Counted from the first letter of the stretch, positions 50,430-59,053 are shown. The stretch is DNA of 62,104 nucleotides from Caballeronia glathei (GCF_000698595.1 NZ_JFHC01000051.1:1-62104), one strand, 5' to 3'. The notes: generated by a model not told the origin, from the sequence alone. Translations and numbers: made by a program.

Positions 50430-51545
50430 ATGTCACTCGAACCCTTCATCAACTCTGAACCGTTCACGTTCGGCGTCGAACTGGAAATCCAGGTCGTCAA
50501 CACGCACGACTACGATCTGACCAAGGCCGCGTCCGATCTGATGCGTCTCATCAAGGACGAAAAGATTCCGGGCAACATCACGCCGGAAATCACGGAAAGC
50601 ATGATCGAGCTGTCGACCGGCATTTGCACGACGCACGAACAGGCCGTCACCGACCTGCGCGCGATCCGCGACACGCTTGTCTCCGCGGCGGACCAGTTGA
50701 ACGTCGGCCTGTGCGGCGGCGGCACGCACGCGTTTCAGCAATGGAGCGAGCGGCAGATCTTCGATACGCCGCGCTTTCAGTACATTTCCGAACTGTACGG
50801 CTATCTTGCGAAGCAGTTCACGGTGTTCGGGCAGCACGTTCACATCGGCTGCCCGGATCCGAACAGCGCGCTCTTTCTGCTGCATTCCATGTCGCGGTTC
50901 ATTCCGCATTTCATTGCGCTTTCGGCTTCCTCGCCTTACATCCAGGGCGTCGACACCGGCTTTCACTCGGCCCGGCTGAATTCGGTATTCGCCTTTCCGC
51001 TCTCGGGCCGCGCGCCGTTCGCGCTCACGTGGGACAGCTTCGAGGAATATTTCTCGAAGATGGTGAGCACGGGCGTCGTGAACAGCATGAAGGACTTCTA
51101 CTGGGACATCCGCCCGAAGCCCGGCTTCGGCACGATCGAAGTGCGGGTGATGGACACGCCGCTCTCGGTGGACCGGGCGGCGGCGATCGCCTGCTACATC
51201 CAGACGCTGTCGCGTTATCTGCTGCTCGACAAGCCGCTCACGCTGAAGGAAGACGACTACCTCGTCTATACCTTCAATCGTTTCGAAGCTTGCCGCTTCG
51301 GCATGGAAGGAAGCTGCGTCAATCCGCAGACGGGCGAGCGGCGGACCATCGCGGAAGACATTCTCGAAACGCTCGATGTCATCGCCCCGCATGCCGAGGC
51401 GCTCGGCTCGACGGAAGCGCTTCGTCAGGTCGGCGAAATCGCGCGCGGTGGCGTGAACGATGCGACGTGGCTGCGCGGCGTCTTCGCCAAGGAAAAGTCG
51501 CTGCACGAAGCGGTGCGGCAGCAATGTCTGCAATGGCGTCAATGA
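50430..51545 (+). CDS. YbdK-type carboxylate-amine ligase (putative glutamate-cysteine ligase 2)
   Basis: ATP-dependent ligase of the GCS2 family. It is 371 residues starting MSLEPFINSEPFTFGVELE. Conserved blocks: FGVELEIQVV, ITPEITESMIELSTGIC, GQHVHIGCPDPNSAL and FYWDIRPKPGFGTIEVRVMDTP. YbdK proteins show weak glutamate-cysteine ligase activity in vitro but the natural product is unsettled. It follows the antiporter by 44 bp, probably in one operon, and ends at a strong terminator. A classical gshA is also present at 25940. Confidence 0.92.
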   Translation: MSLEPFINSEPFTFGVELEIQVVNTHDYDLTKAASDLMRLIKDEKIPGNITPEITESMIELSTGICTTHEQAVTDLRAIRDTLVSAADQLNVGLCGGGTHAFQQWSERQIFDTPRFQYISELYGYLAKQFTVFGQHVHIGCPDPNSALFLLHSMSRFIPHFIALSASSPYIQGVDTGFHSARLNSVFAFPLSGRAPFALTWDSFEEYFSKMVSTGVVNSMKDFYWDIRPKPGFGTIEVRVMDTPLSVDRAAAIACYIQTLSRYLLLDKPLTLKEDDYLVYTFNRFEACRFGMEGSCVNPQTGERRTIAEDILETLDVIAPHAEALGSTEALRQVGEIARGGVNDATWLRGVFAKEKSLHEAVRQQCLQWRQ

Positions 51546-51571
51546 TCGCTTATTGCGCCGCGATTGAATCG

Positions 51572-51597
51572 GCCCGCTTTCGAGCGGGCTTTTTTTT
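51572..51597 (+). terminator. Rho-independent terminator with UUCG loop
   Basis: Stem GCCCGCT/AGCGGGC (51572-51578 with 51583-51589), loop TTCG, then eight T. It lies 26 bp after the carboxylate-amine ligase stop and would also shield the origin-like module from transcription. Confidence 0.92.
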
Positions 51598-51665
51598 GGA
51601 TTTTTTTTGTTTGTCAGCGCCTATGCGTTCCGACAGGATGTTTCTAAGGTTTACCTGAATAGAGT

Positions 51666-51716
51666 CGTATACATACGTAATAGTAGTTAACAAGGACTGG
51701 AAGATTCTGTGGACAA
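51666..51716 (-). other. Origin-like module B: DnaA box, 13 bp, AT-rich trio element
   Basis: Read on the minus strand: TTGTCCACA (51716-51708), 13 bp, then a 29-bp element (51694-51666) starting CTTGTTAACT and containing CTACTATTA before ACGTATGTATACG. It matches module A (48569-48619) at 25 of 29 positions, all differences being transitions, with identical 13-bp spacing. Confidence 0.6.
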
Positions 51717-51793
51717 CTGCAAAAAGCCAAGCAAAGTCAAAGGACTAGCGTCGAGATAAGTGCACTCGATTGGCGTGCGTCGCTCGCCGGAGC

Positions 51794-51900
51794 CGAGGAC
51801 AACCCGGAAGCACCCGGCGTGGCACGCAGAGTTGTCCAGAATCCGCGCACATCGAAAAGACAGGTTGTCCCGCGGGTTATCCACAGATTCGCGGGGATAA
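51794..51900. promoter_or_regulatory. DnaA-box cluster upstream of marR
   Basis: One exact box TTATCCACA at 51877-51885, TTGTCCAGA at 51832-51840 (one mismatch to the TTGTCCACA form) and two weaker inverted forms near 51794-51802 (GAGGACAA) and 51892-51900 (CGGGGATAA). Together with TGTGGACAA at 51708-51716 this is the densest group of boxes in the window. Confidence 0.5.
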
Positions 51901-52191
51901 CTAAGGTGTACGTTTCTTCCGTGTCGCTTAGAATGTCGTTTTTGCCGGCTGCGCTGAATGGCGAGGCACGGCGGGAAAGGAAGAAAGCGCTGGCTTCAGC
52001 ATACAAGCGCGAAGAGTTGCAATGTCCCTTCAGGCGTGACGATCGTGTATTGGAATGCCTGAATTTTGAGATGGCGGAATTCGCGGGCAGGGAAGGAACG
52101 CGAAGAGGCCTGCGGCACGATGGCGCAAAGCGCGTGTCGTCTGCGGGTGTCCGCTGTCAAAACACATGAGCGGAACAAGAAGCGAAAGACT

Positions 52192-52836
52192 ATGAGCGAA
52201 GGCGTTTATGGTGAGCAGGCCACCGGGCGGGTAACGCACGGCCTGCTGCGGCTGAGCACGGCGATGCGCAGCCAGGCTTGGGAATGGGCGGAAGGCGCGG
52301 GGCTTACGCCGACCCAGGGCGAAATTCTCGTTTTGCTGATGCAGCGCAAGGGTCCGATGCGGCTCGGCGAAATCGCGCGGGAAACCGCGCTGACCGCCGC
52401 GACGACGAGCGATGCCGTCAGCACGCTGGAAGGCAAGGGGCTGGTGGAAAAGCGCCGCGCGATCGACGATGGCCGCGCGCTCGCGGTACGTCTGACGGCG
52501 CGGGGCCGCACGGCGGCGAAGCGCGCGCTGCAATGGCCGGACTTCCTGGCGAAGGCGGTCGGCACGCTGCGCGACGACGAGCAGGCGGCGTTCTATCGGA
52601 CGCTGCTGAAAACGATCCGTCAGCTGGAAGCGCAGGAACAGATTCCGGCGCACCGCATGTGTCTTTCGTGTGCGCACTTCGAGGTCAGCAAGAATCCGAA
52701 GCGCTCGCCGCATCACTGCGCGCTGCTGCAGATTTCGATGGCCGACACCGATCTGCGGCTCGATTGTTCGGTATACGAAGAAGCCGACGTCTCGACGCAG
52801 AAGAAGAGCTGGAAGGTTTTCGCCCAGGTGGCCTGA
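52192..52836 (+). CDS. MarR-family regulator with a cysteine-rich C-terminus
   Basis: A 214-residue protein from the ATG at 52192 (MSEGVYGEQATGRVTHGLLR). The winged HTH is at about 35-105 (LTPTQGEILVLL, RLGEIARETALTAATTSDAVSTLEGKGLVEKR, DDGRALAVRLTARG). MarR proteins are usually about 140-160 residues. Here a tail follows with C157-x2-C160, H174/H175-C176 and C192, a possible metal or redox sensor. The frame is open to 52066 without family-like sequence. Confidence 0.85.
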   Translation: MSEGVYGEQATGRVTHGLLRLSTAMRSQAWEWAEGAGLTPTQGEILVLLMQRKGPMRLGEIARETALTAATTSDAVSTLEGKGLVEKRRAIDDGRALAVRLTARGRTAAKRALQWPDFLAKAVGTLRDDEQAAFYRTLLKTIRQLEAQEQIPAHRMCLSCAHFEVSKNPKRSPHHCALLQISMADTDLRLDCSVYEEADVSTQKKSWKVFAQVA

Positions 52837-52957
52837 AGGCGCCATTCGGCGGGATGTGAGCTTGCGGCGAGTCGGTTAGACTGTTTCGGGTCGTGCCCCC
52901 ATTGAGGCGGCGCGGCCCGTCATCTATTCGCAGTCTGCAGCCACGGAAATCCTGCCG

Positions 52958-53683
52958 ATGAAACATGAAGTCCTGGCGATCCGCCACGTCTATTTCGAAG
53001 ATCTGGGCAATCTCGAACTGGTACTCGGCGACCGCGGCCACCTCGTGCGCTATCTCGATGTCGGCCGCGCCCGCATCGACGCCCCGAATCCGCTCGATCC
53101 GTCGCTGATGGTCGTGCTCGGCGGGCCGATCGGCGCCTACGAGGAAGCCAGCTACCCGCACCTCGCGCCGCTCCTTGCAATGCTGGAAAAGCGCATCGCA
53201 GCGGGGCTGCCGACCATCGGCATCTGTCTCGGCTCGCAGCTGATCGCCCGCGCGCTCGGCGCCCGCGTCTATCCGGCCGCGCAAAAGGAGCTCGGCTGGC
53301 ATCCGCTGACGCTCACCGAAGCTGGCCGCGCGTCGGCGCTTCGTCATCTCGAAGCCGACGGCCAGCCGATACCCGTCTTTCACTGGCACGGCGATACGTT
53401 CGATCTTCCCGCCGGCGCCACGCATCTCGCGTCGACGCCCGCTTGCGCCAATCAGGCGTTCACCTGGGGCGAGCACGTGCTCGCGCTGCAATGTCATCCG
53501 GAAGTCCTTGCCGATCGCTTCGAAAGCTGGCTCGTCGCGTATCCGGGCGATATCGCGCAGAGCGCCACCGACGTGAGGTCGCTGCGCGAGGACACCGCGC
53601 GCCACGGCCCGGTGCTCGAGCGTGCCGCCCGCGCGATGTTCGGCGAATGGCTCGACCGGTTCGCGTTCGGGCTCGCCCGGTAA
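52958..53683 (+). CDS. Class I glutamine amidotransferase (GMP synthase-like GATase)
   Basis: Stand-alone GATase1 protein, 241 residues. Nucleophile C90 in GICLGSQL, catalytic H180 and E182 in LQCHPE, and the conserved VLGGPIGAYEE. Stand-alone members may release ammonia from glutamine or cleave gamma-glutamyl compounds; the acceptor is unknown. It is followed 24 bp later by the MOSC gene on the same strand. Confidence 0.88.
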   Translation: MKHEVLAIRHVYFEDLGNLELVLGDRGHLVRYLDVGRARIDAPNPLDPSLMVVLGGPIGAYEEASYPHLAPLLAMLEKRIAAGLPTIGICLGSQLIARALGARVYPAAQKELGWHPLTLTEAGRASALRHLEADGQPIPVFHWHGDTFDLPAGATHLASTPACANQAFTWGEHVLALQCHPEVLADRFESWLVAYPGDIAQSATDVRSLREDTARHGPVLERAARAMFGEWLDRFAFGLAR

Positions 53684-53707
53684 ACGTCCGACACGAGGTT
53701 CAGATTC

Positions 53708-54409
53708 ATGCAGACCATACTCGATGCCGTACTGATCGGCAAGGTCGCGCCGCTCGGCACGCTGGGCAAGAAAAGCGCCATCCACAAGACGCCCGTGTCC
53801 GAGCGGGTGGCGGTGGGCGAAACCGGTCTCGAAGGCGACGAGCAGTTCGAGCGCAAGCACCACGGCGGCCCGGAAAAGGCGCTTCTTCACTATTCGTTCG
53901 ATCACTACGCGAGCTGGCGCGAGGAATGGCCCGCCGGCACGGCCGGTCTTGCGCGTTTCGAGAAGCCCGGCGCGTTCGGCGAGAACCTGTCGTCGCGCGG
54001 TGTCGGCGAACACGATGTGTGCGTGGGCGACGTGTTTCGCATCGGCACGGCGATCGTGCAGGTTTCGCAGCCGCGTCAGCCATGCTGGAAGCTCAACCTG
54101 CGCTTCTCCCGCGATGACATGTCGCGCCGCGTCCAGGATACGCGCCGCACCGGCTGGTACTACCGCGTGCTGGAGCCGGGCGAGATCGGTGCGGGGGACA
54201 GCGTCGAGCGTCTCGCGCGGCCGCATCCCGAATGGAGCGTCGCGCGTCTCCTGCGCGTGCTCTACGTGGATCGCGACGATCGCGCATCGCTCGAAGGCAT
54301 GGCCGCGCTCGACGCGCTCAGTCCGGGATGGCGCAAGACCGCGGCGAAGCGCCTTGAAAGCGGCCAGGTGGAGTCGTGGACGGGCCGCCTCGACATGCCC
54401 GCGGGCTAG
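53708..54409 (+). CDS. MOSC-domain protein (YiiM-like)
   Basis: A 233-residue protein of the YiiM group. MOSC core: ETGLEGDEQFERKHHGGPEKALLHYSF..., GAFGENLSSRGV, a VGDVFRIGTAIVQVSQPRQPCWKLN segment with the conserved cysteine, and the 3-alpha C-terminal region. Family members bind molybdenum cofactor and reduce N-hydroxylated compounds such as 6-hydroxylaminopurine. Probably cotranscribed with the GATase gene. Confidence 0.9.
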   Translation: MQTILDAVLIGKVAPLGTLGKKSAIHKTPVSERVAVGETGLEGDEQFERKHHGGPEKALLHYSFDHYASWREEWPAGTAGLARFEKPGAFGENLSSRGVGEHDVCVGDVFRIGTAIVQVSQPRQPCWKLNLRFSRDDMSRRVQDTRRTGWYYRVLEPGEIGAGDSVERLARPHPEWSVARLLRVLYVDRDDRASLEGMAALDALSPGWRKTAAKRLESGQVESWTGRLDMPAG

Positions 54410-54507
54410 ACGCGAAGAATCGAATCACGCGCGAGCCGTGCGCGATCTGCAGGAAAAAAAGCGAAGTGATATTCTGGTCCGCTCCTTTTCCTCACCGGAA
54501 ATCCGTC

Positions 54508-55620
54508 ATGAGCGCGCTGTTTTCACCGCACACGCTGCGTAGCGTCAAGCTTGCCAATCGTATCGTCGTATCGCCGATGTGCCAGTACTCCGCCGAGCGT
54601 GGCGAAGCCAACGAATGGCACATGATCCATCTCGGCCACCTCGCGCTTTCGGGTGCGGCCATGCTGTGCATCGAGGCGACGGCGGTGGAGCCCGAGGGCC
54701 GCATCACGCCCGGCGACCTCGGCCTGTGGGACGACGTCACCGAAGCCGCGCTCAAGCCAGTGCTCGCGGCCATCCGCAAGCATTCGAAGATCGCCGTGAC
54801 GATGCAGCTTGCCCATGCGGGCCGCAAGGCGTCGAGTCATGCGCCTTGGGACGGTGGTCAGCTGATTCCGGTGTCCGAAGGCGGCTGGCTGCCGCATGCG
54901 CCCTCCGCGGTTCCGCAGAAAGCGGACGAAACGCCGCCTCTTGCGCTCGACACCGCCGGTCTCATCCGTGTTCGCGAGGCGTTCGTCGCGTCGGCGAAGC
55001 GGGCGGCGCGGCTCGGCATCGACGGCATCGAAGTGCACGCCGCGCACGGCTACCTGCTGCATCAGTTCCTTTCTCCGATCGCCAACCATCGCACCGACGA
55101 ATACGGCGGCTCGCTCGAGAACCGCATGCGCTATCCGCTCGAAATCTTCGACGCGGTGCGCGCGGCGTTTCCCGCCGACAAGCCGGTCGGCGTGCGTGTG
55201 TCGGCGACGGACTGGGTGGAGGGCGGCTGGGGTATCGAAGACACCATCGCGTTCGCGAACGAGCTGAAAAAGCGTGGCGTGGACTGGGTCGACGTGTCGT
55301 CGGGCGGCGTGTCGCCGCTGCAGAAGATTCCGCTCGAACCCGGCTATCAGGTGCCCTTCGCGAAGGCCGTGAAGGAAGCGACCGGCGTGAACACCGTTGC
55401 CGTCGGACTGATTACCGACCCTGTACATGCCGAAGAGATCGTCGCGAGCGGCACGGCCGATTTCGTCGCGATGGCGCGCGCGATGCTCTACGATCCCCGC
55501 TGGCCCTGGCACGCCGCGGCCGTGCTTGGTGCGAGCGTCGATGCGCCGCCGCAGTACTGGCGTTCGCAGCCGCGCGAGCTGAAGACGCTGTTCGGCGACA
55601 TCTCGTTCGGCCAGCGCTAG
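54508..55620 (+). CDS. Old Yellow Enzyme, NADPH dehydrogenase (NamA/YqjM-like)
   Basis: FMN-dependent ene-reductase, 370 residues from the ATG at 54508 (MSALFSPHTLRSVKLANRIV). TIM-barrel motifs: VVSPMCQYSA, with the regulatory cysteine typical of the YqjM class; QLAHAGRKAS; GIEVHAAHGYLLHQFLSPI; and NHRTDEYGGSLENR. It probably reduces alpha,beta-unsaturated carbonyls or nitro compounds. An upstream extension in frame to 54376 overlaps the MOSC gene and is not family-like. Confidence 0.93.
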   Translation: MSALFSPHTLRSVKLANRIVVSPMCQYSAERGEANEWHMIHLGHLALSGAAMLCIEATAVEPEGRITPGDLGLWDDVTEAALKPVLAAIRKHSKIAVTMQLAHAGRKASSHAPWDGGQLIPVSEGGWLPHAPSAVPQKADETPPLALDTAGLIRVREAFVASAKRAARLGIDGIEVHAAHGYLLHQFLSPIANHRTDEYGGSLENRMRYPLEIFDAVRAAFPADKPVGVRVSATDWVEGGWGIEDTIAFANELKKRGVDWVDVSSGGVSPLQKIPLEPGYQVPFAKAVKEATGVNTVAVGLITDPVHAEEIVASGTADFVAMARAMLYDPRWPWHAAAVLGASVDAPPQYWRSQPRELKTLFGDISFGQR

Positions 55621-55885
55621 CGCGCGAACGACGGTGCGTACCGGATGTTGCGCAGGGTGCTTCGGATTGATTGCGACGGTTGAATTCGTCTGCGCCTAAC
55701 GTGTACGATGCCGGATGTCCTGCCGCCATGCGTTCAGGACGAGAACGCGGCGCCTCCGAGGCCGCCGCGTTTTTTTAATTCCGATTCGTTCAGCTGCTTT
55801 TTTCGCGGGACTAGACGCGCGCGCGGCGCATCGAAGCGGGCACGAGACAACCATCCCCACCGTTCGATATTTAAGGATTCATTCG

Positions 55886-56335
55886 ATGAGTTCACGCAGG
55901 GTCACCGTTCGCCGCTCGGGCGTGCATGGCAAGGGCGTGTTTGCCGCGAGGCGGATTGCGGCGGGCGAGCAGGTGATGGAATACAAGGGCGAACGCATTA
56001 CGTGGAAGGAGGCGTTGCGCCGTCATCCGCACAATCCGGAAGAACCGAATCACACGTTCTACTTCGCACTCGACGACGGCCACGTGATCGACGGCAAGAT
56101 CGACGGCAACAGCGCGAAGTACATCAACCACTCGTGCGCGCCGAACTGCGAAGCCGAGGAAGTGGAAGGCCGCGTGTTCATCCACGCACTCCGCGATATC
56201 GAGCCGGACGAGGAACTGAACTACGACTACGGTCTCGTGATCGACGGGCGCATCACGAAGAAGCTCAAGAAGGAATACGAGTGCCGCTGCGGCTCGAAGA
56301 AGTGCCGGGGCACCATGCTCGCGTTGAAGAAGTAG
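55886..56335 (+). CDS. SET-domain protein-lysine methyltransferase
   Basis: A 149-residue SET protein from the ATG at 55886 (MSSRRVTVRRSGVHGKGVFA); an AAGGA site precedes it. SET motifs: HGKGVFAARRIAAGE (SAM site), NHSCAPNCE at 81-89, ELNYDYG at 110-116 with the catalytic Tyr, and a post-SET CxCG...C (C133, C135, C140) that can form a zinc site with C84. All catalytic motifs are intact. The substrate is unknown; nucleoid proteins such as HU are possible. No secretion signal is visible, so it is probably a housekeeping enzyme and not an effector. Confidence 0.9.
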   Translation: MSSRRVTVRRSGVHGKGVFAARRIAAGEQVMEYKGERITWKEALRRHPHNPEEPNHTFYFALDDGHVIDGKIDGNSAKYINHSCAPNCEAEEVEGRVFIHALRDIEPDEELNYDYGLVIDGRITKKLKKEYECRCGSKKCRGTMLALKK

Positions 56336-56384
56336 GCCGGCTGCAAAAAGCGAGGGGCCCTGCCTTGCAGGCGCCACGCGAAAG

Positions 56385-56422
56385 AAACGCCACGGCGAGC
56401 GCTGCTGCCGTGGCGTTTTTTT
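56385..56422 (+). terminator. Terminator between convergent SET and sensor kinase genes
   Basis: Stem AAACGCCACGGC/GCCGTGGCGTTT (56385-56396 with 56407-56418), ten-base loop, T run to 56422. It abuts the stop codon of the convergent kinase gene. Confidence 0.85.
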
Positions 56423-57945
56423 CATGCCGGAGGGGGCGGTCCCGGGTCCTGTGGCTTCAGCGGAATCCGCACGATGAAGCGTGCGCCGCCTTCCGGCGCG
56501 TCTTCGTAATGCACACTGCCGCCGTGCAGCACCATGATGTCGTGGACGATCGCAAGGCCGAGCCCCGCGCCGCCCTCCACGTTCTGCCCGTCGCCGCGGA
56601 AGAAGCGCTTGAAGAGATCCGGCTGCTGGTCGTGCGGCACGCCCGGGCCGTTGTCCTCCACGACGACTTCGCCGAAGCGCCGGTTCGATGCGTCGGTGAA
56701 CTCGGTTACGGAGAGCGTCACGCGCGCGCCTTCGTGGCGATACGGCGGAATGTACTTCAGCGCGTTGTCGATCAGGTTGGCGATCACCTCGCGCACCAGC
56801 ACCACGTTGCCGCGCGCAAACAGCGGATGCTCGTTCTCCGGATCGTCGAGGCGCTGGAAGCCCAGATCGACGTGCGCCGCGAGCGCGCGCGGCACCCACT
56901 CCGCGCCGGTTTCGAAAGCAAGCGCGGCGATGTCGAAATCGGCGAAACGCGCCGCCTGCTCGCCCGGCTCGGCGCGGGCAAGCGAGAGCAACTGATTCGA
57001 CAGCCGCACCGCCCGGTCCGCCGACGCCCGCAGCTCCTTCACCGCTTCGAGCGCCTTCGCCGGATCGCGTGCGTTCACCGCCTGTTCTGCGTGGAGCTTG
57101 ACCGCGGTGAGCGGCGTGCGCAATTGATGCGCCGCGTCGGCGATGAACTTGCGCTGCGCGTCGAGCGCCGTCTGCAGGCGATCGAGCAGGCCGTTCATCG
57201 CGCTCGTGAGCGGGCGGATCTCGATCGGCACGTGCGTTTCGTCAACGGGCTCGAGCGAGATGTGTGTCTGCTGATTCAGCGTGTCGGCAAGATCCGTCAG
57301 CGGATTGAGCTGCTGGTTCACGACGCGCCACACGATCACCCAGCCTGCGAGCAGCAGGAGGAGCAGCGGCATCATGATCGCGACCAGGAACTCGACCGCA
57401 ATGCGATAGCGCGAGCCGACGCGCTGCGCCACTTCGACGACGATCGGATTGCCGTGCGGCTGGTCCACGCGCACCTGGGCCGCGCGCACGCTCGTGCCCT
57501 GATAGTGCGTTTCGAATACGTACGCGTAGTGGATGCGCCGCACGCTCGTGCCCGTGAGCGGCAGATCGGGCTCGCCGGCGATCTCGTTCTCGCCGTCGCT
57601 GATGCGGTAGATCAGCTGCTCGACGGGGTCCGAGAACATCGCCTGCGCGAGCGGCGGGACGGTCACGGGCGCATCGACGCCCGCGAGCTGGATCTGGCGG
57701 GAAATCGCGGTGGCGAGATCAGCGAGCGAACGGTCGACCACGTGCTGGGTGTACTGCCAGGCGAGCCAGTACGCCATCAGCCCGCTCATCAGGGCGAGCA
57801 GCGACAGCGGCGCCGCGAGCCGGCGCAGCAGGGTCTGCCGCAGGCTCGGCGGCGGCGGCGTGCCGGTCACCTTGGATTGCGCGAGGTGAAGCCAATCGTC
57901 GCGGGCGAAACGCTCGTCGCTCGTGCGCCGGGGAGGGAATCGCAA
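56422..57945 (-). CDS. Two-component sensor histidine kinase (TctE/QseC-like)
   Basis: A 507-residue inner-membrane kinase. Membrane segments lie at about 47-65 and 187-207 with a periplasmic 2CSK_N-type sensor between them. A HAMP follows, then the H-box FIADAAHQLRTPLTAVK with H273, the N-box NLIDNALKYIPP, and G-boxes DNGPGV and GGAGLGLAIV. This architecture is common to TctE-type tricarboxylate sensors and QseC. No transporter gene is adjacent to identify the ligand. It starts 18 bp after the response regulator gene. Confidence 0.92.
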   Translation of the reverse strand: MRFPPRRTSDERFARDDWLHLAQSKVTGTPPPPSLRQTLLRRLAAPLSLLALMSGLMAYWLAWQYTQHVVDRSLADLATAISRQIQLAGVDAPVTVPPLAQAMFSDPVEQLIYRISDGENEIAGEPDLPLTGTSVRRIHYAYVFETHYQGTSVRAAQVRVDQPHGNPIVVEVAQRVGSRYRIAVEFLVAIMMPLLLLLLAGWVIVWRVVNQQLNPLTDLADTLNQQTHISLEPVDETHVPIEIRPLTSAMNGLLDRLQTALDAQRKFIADAAHQLRTPLTAVKLHAEQAVNARDPAKALEAVKELRASADRAVRLSNQLLSLARAEPGEQAARFADFDIAALAFETGAEWVPRALAAHVDLGFQRLDDPENEHPLFARGNVVLVREVIANLIDNALKYIPPYRHEGARVTLSVTEFTDASNRRFGEVVVEDNGPGVPHDQQPDLFKRFFRGDGQNVEGGAGLGLAIVHDIMVLHGGSVHYEDAPEGGARFIVRIPLKPQDPGPPPPA

Positions 57946-57963
57946 GGCGTCGTCGACAGGCGC

Positions 57964-58650
57964 TTACGCGGCCTGCCGGATTTCCTGCAGCAGGTAGCCG
58001 AAGCCGCGCACCGTCACGATTTCCACCCGCGTGTTTTCGAGTTTCTTGCGCACGCGGTGCACGTAGACTTCGATCGCGGTATCGCCGAGGTCGCCGCCGA
58101 AGTGCGTCAGGTGATCCTGAAGCTGTGCCTTGCTGACGACACGGCCATGGCGCAGCAGCAGCATTTCAAGCACGGCGAATTCGCGCGGCGACAGTTCGAG
58201 CGGCTTTTCGTCGTTGAAGATCCGGCGATCCACACCCGACAGGCGCAGCCCGCCAAGCGACACTTCCGGACGCGGCACGTCGCCATGCGGCCCGCTGCGG
58301 CGCATCACGGCGCGGATGCGCGCTTCCAGCTCCTGCGGTTCGAACGGCTTGAGCATGTAATCGTCGGCGCCGCTGTTCAGGCCCTGCACGCGGTCGTGCA
58401 GTTCATCGCGCGCCGTCAGGATGATCACCGGCGTGTGGCGGTTGCTCTGGCGGAAGCGCGAAAGCAGCGTCATGCCGTCTATGCCCGGAAGCCCGAGATC
58501 GAGAATCACGAGCTCATGCCGGTTCTGCGCGAGCGCCTGCTCGGCGAAAATGCCGTCGTGCACCATGTCGACGGTGAAGCCGGCTTGTTCCAGGCTGCTT
58601 TGAATGCCGCGCGCGATGGGGCGGTCGTCTTCGATCAGAAGGATTCGCAT
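57964..58650 (-). CDS. OmpR-family response regulator (TctD/QseB-like)
   Basis: A 228-residue partner of the adjacent kinase. Receiver domain: acidic pocket E7-D8-D9, phospho-acceptor D51 (VILDLGLPGIDG), T and K switch residues (LTARD, MLKPFEP). The C-terminal winged helix has LSPREFAVLEMLLLRHGRVVSK and IEVYVHRVRKKLE. It is first in the two-gene operon. Confidence 0.94.
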   Translation of the reverse strand: MRILLIEDDRPIARGIQSSLEQAGFTVDMVHDGIFAEQALAQNRHELVILDLGLPGIDGMTLLSRFRQSNRHTPVIILTARDELHDRVQGLNSGADDYMLKPFEPQELEARIRAVMRRSGPHGDVPRPEVSLGGLRLSGVDRRIFNDEKPLELSPREFAVLEMLLLRHGRVVSKAQLQDHLTHFGGDLGDTAIEVYVHRVRKKLENTRVEIVTVRGFGYLLQEIRQAA

Positions 58651-58822
58651 AGGGGTCGCTCAAGTACAATGGGTTGAGCTCGAACCGGCGCGGGCCGGAC
58701 CGGGAGCATCGACGCAGCGGCGCGGATTCGAGCCAGTTCAAGTCTTTTACGTCAAAGGCGGCACACCGCGGCCATGCTGGCTGCCGCGAACGGCTGTGAA
58801 CCGGATATCTACCTGCTCGGAC

Positions 58823-59053
58823 ATGCGCGAAATCCCGATCCACGAACTCGAAGCCGCAATCAATTTCTGGCGCAACCGCTCGCCATCGACGGGTGACGAA
58901 CTGAGTCTCTGCAAAGAGGCAAGCGCGCTGTCAAAGCCGTATGCGCAGTCGATTGTACAGCGTGAGTCCTCAATACCGCCGGGATGGCTGGACGCCAGCG
59001 CCCGCGCAGCCTGGGAAGCTTACGAGCGCGTTAAAAACAGCATGCCGGAATGA
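58823..59053 (+). CDS. DUF3717-like small protein
   Basis: A 76-residue protein starting MREIPIHELEAAINFWRNRS. The pattern IxELExAINxWR... followed by an all-helical region (CKEASALSKPYAQSIVQRE) matches what I recall of the DUF3717 family, known mostly in Burkholderiaceae. Function unknown. It is divergent from the response regulator gene, with about 170 bp between them. Confidence 0.7.
   Translation: MREIPIHELEAAINFWRNRSPSTGDELSLCKEASALSKPYAQSIVQRESSIPPGWLDASARAAWEAYERVKNSMPE

Larger units (their letters stand above)
51546..52191. other. Gene-poor region, proposed right half of the replication origin
   Basis: Gap of 646 bp: terminator at 51572-51597, T-rich stretch to 51612, trio element and DnaA box (51666-51716), further boxes to 51900, then ordinary sequence up to the MarR start. 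Open frames crossing it lack ribosome binding sites and family similarity. Confidence 0.55.

Noticed and set aside
55708..58677. A 989-codon plus-strand frame across the SET and two-component genes
   Set aside because: It is mostly antisense to the kinase and regulator genes, with biased Arg/His/Ala content and no domains; the minus-strand genes explain the region.
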